Made by a program: the position numbers and the translations under genes. From contig CAVXZE010000017.1 in the NCBI GenBank assembly GCA_963766175.1, positions 62,001 to 126,000 of the forward strand: 64,000 bases of DNA. Direction: 5' to 3'. The notes under the pieces are model-generated. The model was not told the DNA's origin. It made no database searches and saw only the letters and a list, made by a program, of their open reading frames with translations. The DNA comes from CAVXZE01 sp963766175. GTDB lineage: Bacteria; Myxococcota_A; UBA9160; UBA6930. Position 1 is the stretch's first letter. Each line of letters opens with the position of its first letter. This document shows, in pieces, positions 1 to 7,546 of the stretch.

Positions 1-4
1 TCCG

Positions 5-277
5 CTAGGCCCGCGAGATCGTCCAGAAACCGATCGCGATGAACCCGACCCCGGCGATCCAAGACAAGACCTTGGGGGTCACGTACTGGGAAATGATGAT
101 TCCGCCGAGCACGCCGAGTGCCGAGGTGAGTACAAGGGCGGACGCGGAAGCAGCGAAGACGGTGAGCCTCGGATTCTCTGCATCGGCTGCGTACAGCAGC
201 GTCGCGAGTTGTGTCTTGTCGCCTAGCTCCGCTATGAAGATCGTTGCAAACACCGTGGCAAAGACCCTGAGATCCAT
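5..277 (-). CDS. GDT1/TMEM165 (UPF0016) family cation transporter, single-domain form
   Basis: A 90-residue integral membrane protein. The family exports Mn2+ or exchanges Ca2+/H+; the hallmark E-x-G-D-[KR]-[TS] signature is visible as ELGDKT near residue 15, followed by two more hydrophobic segments ending in FWTISRA. Single-repeat bacterial members are thought to assemble as oligomers, because larger family members carry the repeat twice. The ATG at 275-277 was chosen because upstream in-frame codons give sequence unlike the family and the signature starts right after this Met. The gene is complete, with its stop at 5-7. I looked for the manganese-sensing yybP-ykoY riboswitch often found upstream of this family and could not see its conserved loops. 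The family call is confident; the ion specificity is inference. Confidence 0.88.
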   Translation of the reverse strand: MDLRVFATVFATIFIAELGDKTQLATLLYAADAENPRLTVFAASASALVLTSALGVLGGIIISQYVTPKVLSWIAGVGFIAIGFWTISRA

Positions 278-777
278 TTCACACCTCGCGTGTTGGAAAC
301 AGCGCTTCCCCGGCTCGGGCGCTTTGAGCACCGCTTGACGAGGACGCCATTTCGAGAGGTTCGTTGTCCAGAGCAGAGACGGTATCACCGAGATCAGTCG
401 ACGGAACCGGCGTGGACGCCCGCATTCCCCGGTGTCACCGCGACACATACCATTGATGGTCTTCAGGAGATTCCGACGCGGAGCCGCTGCAGCAGCGACG
501 TGTTCGAATTCGCTCATCGGAAACGCGAGTCGCGACATCCAGGATCGGCGTCGCGCTGAGGCGCGACCCGCCCCGAGGCGGTTTTTTCGAGGGCTTAGGG
601 GTTTCTTCGCCGGCAGGACTCACGCTTCTGAAAAGCGAGTTGCAAATACGAGCTTTAACTCACATAATATCTACAACAAACTGAATTGCAGGGAGAATTC
701 TTGATTCATTTTCACCGCGGATGCCCGCGTGTACCCGCTACGGGAGGGATTCGCCTGGGTGCGGGCAAGGTAGTCGA
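278..777. other. 500-base intergenic region, no gene recognised
   Basis: This lies between the divergent transporter and methyltransferase genes. Apart from the tandem hairpin with a T-run at 550-587 I see no supported gene. The many short open frames here have no family resemblance or convincing ribosome-binding site. The stretch 610-720 is visibly more AT-rich than its surroundings and could hold the methyltransferase promoter, but I could not fix -35 and -10 boxes. Confidence 0.5.
550..587 (+). terminator. Tandem-hairpin intrinsic terminator, no upstream gene on its strand
   Basis: Two hairpins lie back to back. The first is a perfect 7-bp stem GTCGCGC/GCGCGAC (550-556 with 561-567, loop TGAG). 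The second is a 5-bp stem CCGCC/GGCGG (568-572 with 577-581, loop CCGA), followed directly by six T (582-587). The T-run makes it a plus-strand terminator, yet no plus-strand gene lies upstream in the window. The same two-stem layout recurs at 26641-26672. Confidence 0.65.
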
Positions 778-1578
778 ATGAACCCGGAGACGCTCGAGCT
801 CCTCGCCTGCCCTGGCTGCCGCGGCGCCTTACAGCTACGGGGCCAAGTATCTGGAAGCATCGAATCTGGAAGCCTGCGCTGCACCACGTGTTCCAGGGAG
901 TTTCCGATCGAGGAGGGCATCCCCCGCTTCATTCGGTACGGTGAGCTGACCGGTCTGAACCGTCGCTTCGCGCGATTGTACGACTGGTTCTCGTATGTCT
1001 ACGTTCCGGTTTCGAAGATCGCCTATGGATTCATCGGAGGGGAAGAGAGGTGCCGGCGCGAAGTGCTGGACCGGCTGGACCCGAACGAGGGCAGAGTGCT
1101 CGAAGTCTCGATCGGACCTGGCGTCAACCTCCCATACTTGATCGGTGCGCCGGGCATGGGCGAAGTCTACGGGCTGGACATCTCGCTCGGCCAGATTCGG
1201 CGCTGCCGTAGTCTGTGTCGCAAGCGCGACTGGTCCGTGGATCTCTTTCTCGGCAATGCCGAAGAGCTGCCCTTCGAAGACGAAAGCTTCGCCACCGTGT
1301 TTCACATTGGCGGGATCAACTTCTTCAACGACAAGAAGAAGGCGATCGAGGAGATGATCCGTGTCGCGAAGCCCGCGGCGAAGATCGTCATCGTGGACGA
1401 GAGGGAGAGGGGAGCCCGGCTCTACGCGGCTACTATTCCCGGCTTCAGGCGTATCTTCAAAGGCGAGCGCGAGGCGGTCTCCGCACCAGTAGAGTTCGTG
1501 CCCCCGGAGATGGCCGACGTCCGGGTCAACGACGTCTGGCGCGGATGGGGCTACTGCCTGGAATTCCGCAAGCCGTAG
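778..1578 (+). CDS. Trm112-like zinc domain fused to class I SAM-dependent methyltransferase
   Basis: 266 residues. The N-terminus looks like a Trm112/YcaR zinc knuckle (C11-x2-C14 in LLACPGC and C35-x2-C38 in RCTTC, then EFPIEEGIPRFI). A UbiE/COQ5-type methyltransferase domain follows: SAM motif I is VLEVSIGPGVN at about residue 115, the acidic end of strand 2 is YGLDIS, and motif II/post-II is LPFEDESFATVFHIGGINFF. The ATG at 778 was chosen because the zinc domain begins at once; an earlier in-frame ATG at 721 would only add an unrelated 19-residue tail. The substrate is unknown; small molecules or quinone precursors are typical for this fusion. It is transcribed alone and convergent with the next gene. 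Confidence 0.85.
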   Translation: MNPETLELLACPGCRGALQLRGQVSGSIESGSLRCTTCSREFPIEEGIPRFIRYGELTGLNRRFARLYDWFSYVYVPVSKIAYGFIGGEERCRREVLDRLDPNEGRVLEVSIGPGVNLPYLIGAPGMGEVYGLDISLGQIRRCRSLCRKRDWSVDLFLGNAEELPFEDESFATVFHIGGINFFNDKKKAIEEMIRVAKPAAKIVIVDERERGARLYAATIPGFRRIFKGEREAVSAPVEFVPPEMADVRVNDVWRGWGYCLEFRKP

Positions 1579-1697
1579 ACTCGGGGAAGCCCACATCTCC
1601 GAAGAGGCAGAGAGCATTCATAGCCCGGTCGAAGTCTGGTGGGCCGCTGGGTCTCAACGAAGTTTGGGTAGGGCGTGTGGCTCGCGCCACCCGGAAG

Positions 1698-2078
1698 CTA
1701 CTTTTTGCTCCGCAGCCCCGTCACCATGCACTCTTGAGAATTCCCGGACGTGTTGGTGCAGGTCAGCACCTCTGCTGGGACAAGCGCAAGTCCAGGCGTG
1801 AAGCCCTGACAGTTTCCAGTGGAGACTGCGAGGGGCCCGATGGCACTCCCCGAGAGCGTGACGGACTGAGCGCTAGTGCAGACTTGCGTCACTATGAAGA
1901 AGCCGTCGCCCGCTGCGGGTGCGGTAAACACCGGCATGGAGCTACTTGCGGGGATAATTACGCCCTGGGTTGCGATAGTTCCCGACAACGTTCCTTTCTT
2001 GACCTCCTGCGCCTGCGCAGCCGTACTGATGATCCCAGCCACTAACAGAACCACAAAGATTCCTACCATCGTTCGCAT
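1698..2078 (-). CDS. Small secreted protein of unknown function
   Basis: 126 residues. It starts with a clear Sec signal peptide (MRTMVGIFVVLLVAGI, cleavage probably after TAAQAQ). The mature part is rich in Thr, Ser, Ala and Gly, has hydrophobic beta-type segments and three cysteines (VCTSAQ, LTCTNTS, QECMV). I do not recognise a family. The ATG at 2076-2078 is preceded by a strong GGGGGGA Shine-Dalgarno. It is followed at a distance by the secreted RTX gene on the same strand, so both may be exported surface or matrix proteins, but nothing more specific can be said. Confidence 0.7.
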   Translation of the reverse strand: MRTMVGIFVVLLVAGIISTAAQAQEVKKGTLSGTIATQGVIIPASSSMPVFTAPAAGDGFFIVTQVCTSAQSVTLSGSAIGPLAVSTGNCQGFTPGLALVPAEVLTCTNTSGNSQECMVTGLRSKK

Positions 2079-2225
2079 ATTATGTCCCCCCGTTGCTTTG
2101 CCGGGCCAGGCAAATGGACTGCCAACACCGGTTGGATGCCCCCGCCAGGTCCGCTCCCCCGAACCTTCTTGCTTCTTTACTCGCGAGTCCTTCACTCGTG
2201 TCCGAGCACGCCGCAGGCAACTACG

Positions 2226-3131
2226 TCAAAGTTCACACGTCGTGAGCACGTCGGCCGCTTGTCCGCCACCATCACAAGTGTCGGTCCCGTCTTCACCTTG
2301 CAGCGTGTCCTCCCCCGACCCGCCGCTGAGATCGTCGTCACCAGCGCCGCCAGAGAGGTCGTCGTCACCGTCGCCGCCCTTGAGCATGTCATTCTCGGTG
2401 CCGCCGTCCAGCGTATCCGCTCCACTCCCACCTGCCAGGTCATCATACCCGCCGCCACCTTCGAGAATGTCTTCGTCGGCTCCGCCTCTTAGGATGTCGT
2501 CTCCCAGGTCACCGACAAGGTTGTCGTCTCCCGAACCCCCGAGCAGTGTGTCGTCGTCGATCCCCCCATCGAGGATGTCGTCGCCTGCACCGCCGTGGAG
2601 CGTGTCCTGACCGTCCCCGCCCAGCAAATCGTCGTCTCCGCGGTTTCCGCAGATCACGTCGTTTCCGCCAAGACCAGAAATCGTATCGTCGCCATCCAGA
2701 CCGACGATCACGTCGTCACCGGTGGTGCCGTTCAAGACATCACCCGCGGCCGTGCCCGTGATGGTCGGCTCCAGACCCTGGCAGAGGGTAACGGCCGGCT
2801 CGGGGCAGGGTAATTCCGCGTCCACCTCGTCCATGAAGGCCTGGATCGATGCACGGAGGGCGTCGCCGTTGCCAAAATTGCTACAGCCCCCTTTTCCCTC
2901 GGCAGCGCGAATCTGGTTTCTGAATTTGGCCTCGAGACGATCGAGACACTTCAGTTGAACCGGCTCGCCCTTCTTCGCTGCCTGTGCGCGGCACTTGAGC
3001 AATCCACTCGTGATTTTCGCTGCCGCCTTGAGCTTCAGCCCCGTGCACTTTCCCCCCGTGTCCTGAGCCTGACTCGGGGCGGCTGCAAGGATCAATACGG
3101 CGACGGCGAGCATCGCATGTTTCCAGGTCAT
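2226..3131 (-). CDS. Secreted RTX-type calcium-binding protein with N-terminal Cys/Lys-rich domain
   Basis: 301 residues. A signal peptide (MTWKHAMLAVAVLILAAAP, cleavage near SQAQ) precedes a roughly 95-residue Cys- and Lys-rich domain with spaced KCTGLKLKAAAK, LLKCRAQAAKKG and LKCLDRLE motifs, a module I associate with secreted proteins of Myxococcota-like bacteria. From about residue 125 to the C-terminus run roughly 16 RTX nonapeptides of the type GGxGxDxLx, which fold as a Ca2+-loaded parallel beta-roll. RTX proteins often leave by type I secretion, but this one has a Sec signal and no C-terminal enzymatic or secretion domain, so a structural or matrix role is more likely. The start is set by AGGAGAAACAGCC before ATG. 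No ABC exporter is adjacent. Confidence 0.9.
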   Translation of the reverse strand: MTWKHAMLAVAVLILAAAPSQAQDTGGKCTGLKLKAAAKITSGLLKCRAQAAKKGEPVQLKCLDRLEAKFRNQIRAAEGKGGCSNFGNGDALRASIQAFMDEVDAELPCPEPAVTLCQGLEPTITGTAAGDVLNGTTGDDVIVGLDGDDTISGLGGNDVICGNRGDDDLLGGDGQDTLHGGAGDDILDGGIDDDTLLGGSGDDNLVGDLGDDILRGGADEDILEGGGGYDDLAGGSGADTLDGGTENDMLKGGDGDDDLSGGAGDDDLSGGSGEDTLQGEDGTDTCDGGGQAADVLTTCEL

Positions 3132-3436
3132 GGCTGTTTCTCCTCTTGGCGTAATTCGTCCGGAGGGCGGTGCCGGGCAGCAACGCCGTCCGCTCCGAAC
3201 GAGAACCGGGCCCCCCACCGCGATTCCTCGGAACTCCGACGCGGCGGGTGCCACAGCACCTCCGCGTCCTCCCACACGAGGTCTTCGACGACCCGCGGGA
3301 AGTCACACCACACCGTTATCCTAACCTGCTGGAAAAAAGGGGGTATCGGGCGCAAGCCTTTTCCCTTGTAGGACGTCGAGCGCTTCCGTTGTCAGCTTTT
3401 GTCCTACAGAACGGCTCGTTGACTTGCTCCGAAGTG
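3132..3436. repeat. Intergenic region with an 8-bp perfect inverted repeat
   Basis: 305 bases between the RTX gene start and the end of the response regulator. It contains TGTAGGAC (3367-3374) and GTCCTACA (3401-3408), a perfect 8-bp inverted repeat with a 26-base spacer, 29 bases beyond the response-regulator stop. It could be a 3' end hairpin for the two-component operon, but it has no T-run. The rest is probably the RTX promoter region, although no convincing boxes are visible. Confidence 0.4.
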
Positions 3437-4069
3437 TCAGCCCACCAGACCCTGCTTGACGGCGTAATAGGTCAGCTCGGCGTTGGTCTTCATTCCCATC
3501 TTCTTCAGGAGTCTCGCGCGGTTGGTGCTGATGGTCTTCACGCTGAGTGCGAGTTCATCGGCTATCTCGCTCACCGTCCTTCCGGAGGACAGCATCAGCA
3601 TCACCTGGTATTCGCGATTCGAAAGAGCCTCGTGCGGTAGCTCCTGAGAGTCCGACTCCAGATCGAGTGCAAGCCTCTCGGCGAGTGTGGCACTGACGTA
3701 CTTTCTCCCTTGTGCTGACTTCCGGATCGCCACGACCAGTTCATCCGGCGCGGTTTCCTTCGTAAGGTATCCGGATGCTCCGTCCCTCAACGCCCTCACC
3801 GCGTACTGGTCTTCCGGGTAGATGCTCAATATGAGGACTGGAAGATCCGGATTCTCTTTCTTCAGCTGTCTCAGCGTGTCAATCCCCCCCCGACCGGGCA
3901 TTGCCAGGTCGAGAAGAACGACGTCTGCGCCCTGCCTGCGCACAAGATCAAGCAGTTCCTCACCGCTGGATGCCTCGCCGGCGATGGTCATGTCCAAGGT
4001 TTCACTCACGATCTGCTTGAGACCCTGGCGAACGATGGCATGGTCATCCGCAATCAGTATCCGTATCAC
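3437..4069 (-). CDS. NarL/FixJ-family response regulator
   Basis: 210 residues. The receiver domain (1-120) has the acidic pair D8/D9 in ILIADDH, the phospho-acceptor D54 in VVLLDLAMPG, the Thr/Ser switch in LILSIYP and the Lys in GYLTKE. A LuxR-type helix-turn-helix (about 145-205) follows: LSNREYQVMLMLSSGRTVSEIADEL and LSVKTISTNRARLL. The start is the GTG at 4067-4069, preceded by GGGAGG, and it lies 26 bases inside the upstream sensor kinase gene, so the pair is translationally coupled. It should be phosphorylated by that kinase. The target genes are not evident from the sequence. Confidence 0.92.
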   Translation of the reverse strand: MIRILIADDHAIVRQGLKQIVSETLDMTIAGEASSGEELLDLVRRQGADVVLLDLAMPGRGGIDTLRQLKKENPDLPVLILSIYPEDQYAVRALRDGASGYLTKETAPDELVVAIRKSAQGRKYVSATLAERLALDLESDSQELPHEALSNREYQVMLMLSSGRTVSEIADELALSVKTISTNRARLLKKMGMKTNAELTYYAVKQGLVG

Positions 4070-5381
4070 GGCCTCCCGCTCCTTGATTTTCGGTCGGGAT
4101 TCTGATTGTGACACAGGTACCGCCGGCGGAGGACTCGCTGACGCCAAACTCCCCGCCAAAGTCCCGGACACGCTCCTTGATGCCGATCAATCCGAAGGAC
4201 TTGTCTCTCTCAAGCGGCTCCATTTGCATCCCCATGCCGTTGTCACAGACGTTCATCTCGAAGTGACCGGCCTCCTCCTGCAGCCTCACCTCCACATGGG
4301 TTGCCTCTGCATGCCGGAGGATGTTCGTCAGGGCCTCTTGAAAGATCCGAAAAACGGCGATGGCCAGATCCTGGTTCAACAGGATCTCGGAGGGGACCGC
4401 GATGATTTCACACGGAATGTCCGTTCGCTTGGTGAACTCCTCGGCTTGCCATTCGATCGCCGCGACGAGGCCGAAGTCGTCGAGGATTCCTGGCCTCAGC
4501 TCCGAACAGATTCTCCTTACCGATTGGACCGTGCCGCCGATCAGATTCGACATCGCTCCGATCTTGTCCAGCAGCTCGGGTGCGTTTTCAGGCAAACTCC
4601 TGCCGAGCCAATGCACGTCCATCTTGAGAGCGGTCAACGCCTGTCCCAGCTCGTCGTGAATTTCGCGGGCGATCCTGCTCCGCTGCTCCTCCCTCACGTT
4701 CTGCAGGTGACAGGCGAGCTCTTGAAGACGCTCGCGCGACTCCATCAACTCCCTCTCCCATCGCCGGCGTTCCGAGATGTCCTTGAAGTCCTCGACGATG
4801 CCGATGATCTCCCCGTCCGGGCGTCGGAACGGCGTCGCGGTCACGATACAGGGTACTGTCGTACCATCCTTCCGTAGCTTCTCTGCATCGTACTCGACTC
4901 GGTCCTCCTGATTCAGCACCCGGGTCAGTGGACAGCTGGGCGTGTCGCAAAGACGGCCGCGAAATACGTCGTGGCACTTGCGGCCGATCACGGTTTCCTT
5001 TGACATTCCCGCGAGGCTGCAAAAGGTCTCGTTTGCCCGGAGCACGGTGAAGTCCTTGTCCACGACTCGCATGCCGTCCGCCGCGGTCTCGAAGATCTGG
5101 GTCAGCTCACTATTCACCCGCGTTACCGTCTCCTCTGCCCGACGCCGCGCTTCAAGCGTCCAATGGGCATAGATACCGAAGGAGATGAACATCGACATCA
5201 CTGCCAAACGCATCCAGACCTCATGGGATTGAGGGCTGAAGACCTCCTCGAAGAGGCTCACGTGGTTGAAAACCAGGACGTGCAGTAGCGCCTCGAGAAA
5301 CCAGAAGAGAACGCTGAGGATCACACCAATGACAATCAGCTTTGCATTGCCGATCTGCTCGGTATTCACTGTCTTGCCCAA
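4044..5381 (-). CDS. PAS-domain sensor histidine kinase (NarX/DegS-like, HisKA_3)
   Basis: 445 residues. Two membrane helices (about 13-38 and 54-72) with little between them precede a PAS domain (about 92-205) that contains a CDTPSC cysteine pair and a C136, and then a HisKA_3 dimerisation domain with the phospho-acceptor H242 in AREIHDELGQALT. The catalytic domain shows the N-box EALTNILRHA, the G1 box CDNGMGM and FGLIGIKERV. The lack of a large periplasmic domain and the PAS cysteines suggest a cytoplasmic redox or ligand signal, which is inference. Translation starts at a TTG (5379-5381) preceded by AGGAGG at 5-base spacing, which decides the start. It forms an operon with the overlapping response regulator. 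Confidence 0.92.
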   Translation of the reverse strand: MGKTVNTEQIGNAKLIVIGVILSVLFWFLEALLHVLVFNHVSLFEEVFSPQSHEVWMRLAVMSMFISFGIYAHWTLEARRRAEETVTRVNSELTQIFETAADGMRVVDKDFTVLRANETFCSLAGMSKETVIGRKCHDVFRGRLCDTPSCPLTRVLNQEDRVEYDAEKLRKDGTTVPCIVTATPFRRPDGEIIGIVEDFKDISERRRWERELMESRERLQELACHLQNVREEQRSRIAREIHDELGQALTALKMDVHWLGRSLPENAPELLDKIGAMSNLIGGTVQSVRRICSELRPGILDDFGLVAAIEWQAEEFTKRTDIPCEIIAVPSEILLNQDLAIAVFRIFQEALTNILRHAEATHVEVRLQEEAGHFEMNVCDNGMGMQMEPLERDKSFGLIGIKERVRDFGGEFGVSESSAGGTCVTIRIPTENQGAGGRDTDTDCG

Positions 5382-5613
5382 GGGATCCTCCTGCCCTGAG
5401 CAGCCAACTGTACATCTCCGGAGTCAGTCGAAGAGTCGGAATCGTCCCCCAAGTGCCATTTCGGTGCTCCTTTGGACTGCTGCTGTACTCCCCCAGGCTC
5501 TCGCGACCGGCCTGTGAGTGGCTTGCGTTCGGTACGCTCGTGGCTGCTCGATCCGATCCAGAAAATACCGGCCCTTTTCGTCGACGCACATTTCGAACCT
5601 GGAGTGGTTCCTC

Positions 5614-6150
5614 CTACTCGGGTTCGGGAGGCAGGAGCAGATCCTCGAGGAAGAATGCGGCGAGTTCAGCGCGGCCCGATAGGTTCGACTTGCGATAAAC
5701 GGCCACGGCGTGCTGGCGTATCGTGCGCTCGCTCCTGCCGAGCAGCGTCGCGATCTCCTTGTGGCCGCATCCCTTCAAGAGGAGAAGGGCGATCTTGCGC
5801 TCGGCCGGCGTCAGGTTCCAGCGCCGTAGCTGAGCGTCGATCTCCTCGCCCAGGCCGCGGAGCGATTTCTCCGCGCGGTGGCGCCATTCGTCTCGCTCCT
5901 CCCGCAACCGGTCGGAGACTTCGACGGTCCGCGTTAGCGATTGCCGTGTGCGCATCCATCCAGCCCAGAGGTAGGCGACTCCCCCGAGGGCCAGGGAGAA
6001 GACGGCCGTCTCGAAGGCCACGTGGAACAAGCCCGGGTTGTTGGGCCAGTCCATCCAGAGGTCGATAGCGCCTCCTATGGCGATCCCGCAGAGCAGCACC
6101 GACAGGATTCCACGGAGCCGGACATCTCCGGCAGCCGTCGTAGACACCAT
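5614..6150 (-). CDS. Membrane-anchored LuxR-type DNA-binding protein
   Basis: 178 residues. Two N-terminal membrane helices (about 13-31 and 42-66) are followed by a charged, probably coiled-coil linker (residues 70-110: TRTVEVSDRLREERDEWRH and onwards) and a LuxR-type helix-turn-helix at the C-terminus (LTPAERKIALLLLKGCGHKEIA, then RTIRQHAVAVYRKSNL). It has no receiver or other sensory domain, so any signal must reach it through the membrane part. It is divergently transcribed, across 120 bases, from a PepSY and cytochrome b561 pair, which is the natural candidate target. The ATG at 6148-6150 was chosen because it opens the first membrane segment. The architecture is firm; the target is inference. 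Confidence 0.82.
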   Translation of the reverse strand: MVSTTAAGDVRLRGILSVLLCGIAIGGAIDLWMDWPNNPGLFHVAFETAVFSLALGGVAYLWAGWMRTRQSLTRTVEVSDRLREERDEWRHRAEKSLRGLGEEIDAQLRRWNLTPAERKIALLLLKGCGHKEIATLLGRSERTIRQHAVAVYRKSNLSGRAELAAFFLEDLLLPPEPE

Positions 6151-6270
6151 GAAAATCCCTCTCTACGCCCGGGACTTACGGTCTCCGGCACCTGTCGGAT
6201 GGGTAGGGGCGACCAAAGCTGTCATTCTCGGGCACCAATCGCGAACGCGCAAACGGGGACGATAGAAGCG

Positions 6271-6603
6271 ATGAGAATAGGAATCATCTTTGGCCGGCTG
6301 CTCGTGGCCGGGGCGATGGCGACGGCAGTGTTCGCCTTGCTCGCGGCCAGCGGGACCCTTCCGACTGCCGTGGCGCAGAGGCACGGACCGGAGCATCGCG
6401 ATGATGGTCAGCACGGCCCCGCTAGTGCCGAGATGGGGGAGATCGTGGAGGTGCTGCGCAGAGAGGGATTCTCCGAGCCCTACTCCCTGGAGCGAGAACA
6501 CGGGGTGATCGAGGCGGAAGCGACCGGGCAGGATGGTCGGCGATACGAAATCTACATCGACCCGAAGACGAGAAGGATCCTCAAGAAAGAGGAGGATGAC
6601 TAG
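6271..6603 (+). CDS. Exported PepSY-domain protein
   Basis: 110 residues. A signal peptide or N-terminal anchor (MRIGIIFGRLLVAGAMATAV to about PTAVAQ) precedes a His- and Asp-rich linker and one PepSY-type domain: EIVEVLRREGFSEPYSLER, then VIEAEATGQDGRRYEIYIDPKTRRILKKEEDD. Small periplasmic PepSY proteins next to b-type cytochromes are common and are thought to modulate ferric or copper reduction or signalling. The stop shares one base with the GTG start of the cytochrome gene (TAGTG), so the two are translationally coupled. It is divergent from the membrane LuxR-type regulator. Confidence 0.85.
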   Translation: MRIGIIFGRLLVAGAMATAVFALLAASGTLPTAVAQRHGPEHRDDGQHGPASAEMGEIVEVLRREGFSEPYSLEREHGVIEAEATGQDGRRYEIYIDPKTRRILKKEEDD

Positions 6604-7178
6604 TGGACGCTGATTCCGCCGGGGCTGATCCCAACACGGGATTCCGGGTGAAGATCTGGAGCCCGGGGGTGCGACTCCTGCACTGGCTGCTGACCCTTGG
6701 TCTGATCGCGTCCTTCCTGACGGGCGATGACGCGATGCGGCTTCACTTCTGGGTCGGGCATGGAATCCTTGCGCTCATACTGGTGCGCGCCGTGATGGGG
6801 CTATACGGGTCCCATCATGTGCGTTTCGCGACCTTCGTCCCGACCCCGAGTGAGTTCCTACGGTATTTCAAGGACCTGAAAGATGGCACAGCCAGGAGAT
6901 ATCTGGGGCACGACCCGGCCGGCGGCGCGATGATCGCAGCCTTGCTGACCACCCTGCTGCTCACGGTGGCGAGCGGTCTGGCGACCTATTACGTGCCGGC
7001 GCTGGAAGAAGGCTTGAAAGAGGTTCACGAGGTCTTCGCGACCATCACTCTCTTCCTGGTGATCGTGCATGTCATTGGCGTGACCGTTTCCAGCTATCTG
7101 CAGGGGGAGAACCTGATCGCTGGCATGATCTCCGGGTGGAAAAGAGAGAGCAGCGAGCCCACGACCCCTTCTCCGTAA
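6603..7178 (+). CDS. Cytochrome b561 family, Ni/Fe-hydrogenase b-subunit-like
   Basis: 191 residues with four membrane helices. Haem-ligand histidines are in keeping with the family: RLLHWLLTLGLIASF, LHFWVGHGILALIL, KEVHEVFATITLFLVIVHVIG. A conserved GxHHxRFxxF-like loop (YGSHHVRFATFVPTP) follows helix 2. It starts at the GTG at 6603, overlapping the PepSY stop by one base. It is likely an inner-membrane quinol-linked electron carrier working with the PepSY protein; the electron acceptor is unknown because no hydrogenase, dehydrogenase or reductase subunit is adjacent. Confidence 0.9.
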   Translation: MDADSAGADPNTGFRVKIWSPGVRLLHWLLTLGLIASFLTGDDAMRLHFWVGHGILALILVRAVMGLYGSHHVRFATFVPTPSEFLRYFKDLKDGTARRYLGHDPAGGAMIAALLTTLLLTVASGLATYYVPALEEGLKEVHEVFATITLFLVIVHVIGVTVSSYLQGENLIAGMISGWKRESSEPTTPSP

Positions 7179-7202
7179 ACCCCAAAGAACTGAGCCCAGT
7201 TC

Positions 7203-7352
7203 GAGCACTGCGACCTCCCGCAGGATCGCCTCGATCAGATTCCTGATGACCTGCTGGCGGTGCACCAGGGCGATTTGGCTCGCGAGCATGAAGCTCGTGT
7301 AGTCGCTGATGTCAGCGAGAATCAGAAGCAGGCGTTCGGTCTTCGACTCCAC
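7203..7352 (-). pseudogene. 5' remnant of a DUF2652/adenylate-cyclase-like gene
   Basis: The minus strand from a GTG at 7350-7352 reads about 48 residues typical of the start of DUF2652 and related cyclase-fold proteins: ERLLLILADISDYTSFM, then QIALVHRQQVIRNLIEAIL. After residue 47-50 the reading frame runs antisense through the cytochrome b561 gene and loses all resemblance, so only the N-terminal part survives. The break falls within about 30 bases of the cytochrome stop codon, suggesting a deletion or rearrangement joined the two. The remaining bases to 7546 show nothing I can interpret. Confidence 0.6.
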
Positions 7353-7546
7353 GTCTTCGCCCCCTCGGTGGCCGTGATTCTGCTCGCCGGGTCCGGCTGG
7401 GCTACATGCCCTGGGCGAGTCGGATACCCCGCGTCACGCTGTGTGGCCCTGTAGTCGGAAAACGTACACAATAACTTGGAGCGGATTCGCGGATCGATGA
7501 CTCTCGCCGAGGGTCAAGAGGCCGCCGGCGTGCCCGCTGTCTACGG

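Noticed and set aside
495..515. A T-loop-like TGTTCGAATTC suggesting a tRNA
   Set aside because: The flanking bases do not form a T-stem, and no anticodon arm, D arm or acceptor pairs could be built.
278..560. A yybP-ykoY manganese riboswitch upstream of the GDT1-family gene
   Set aside because: The conserved loop sequences (such as GGGGAGUAG) are not visible on the minus strand upstream of 277.
2226..2760. The regularly spaced near-repeats as a CRISPR array
   Set aside because: They encode RTX nonapeptides; the repeats are short, variable and in frame, with no constant repeat and unique spacers.
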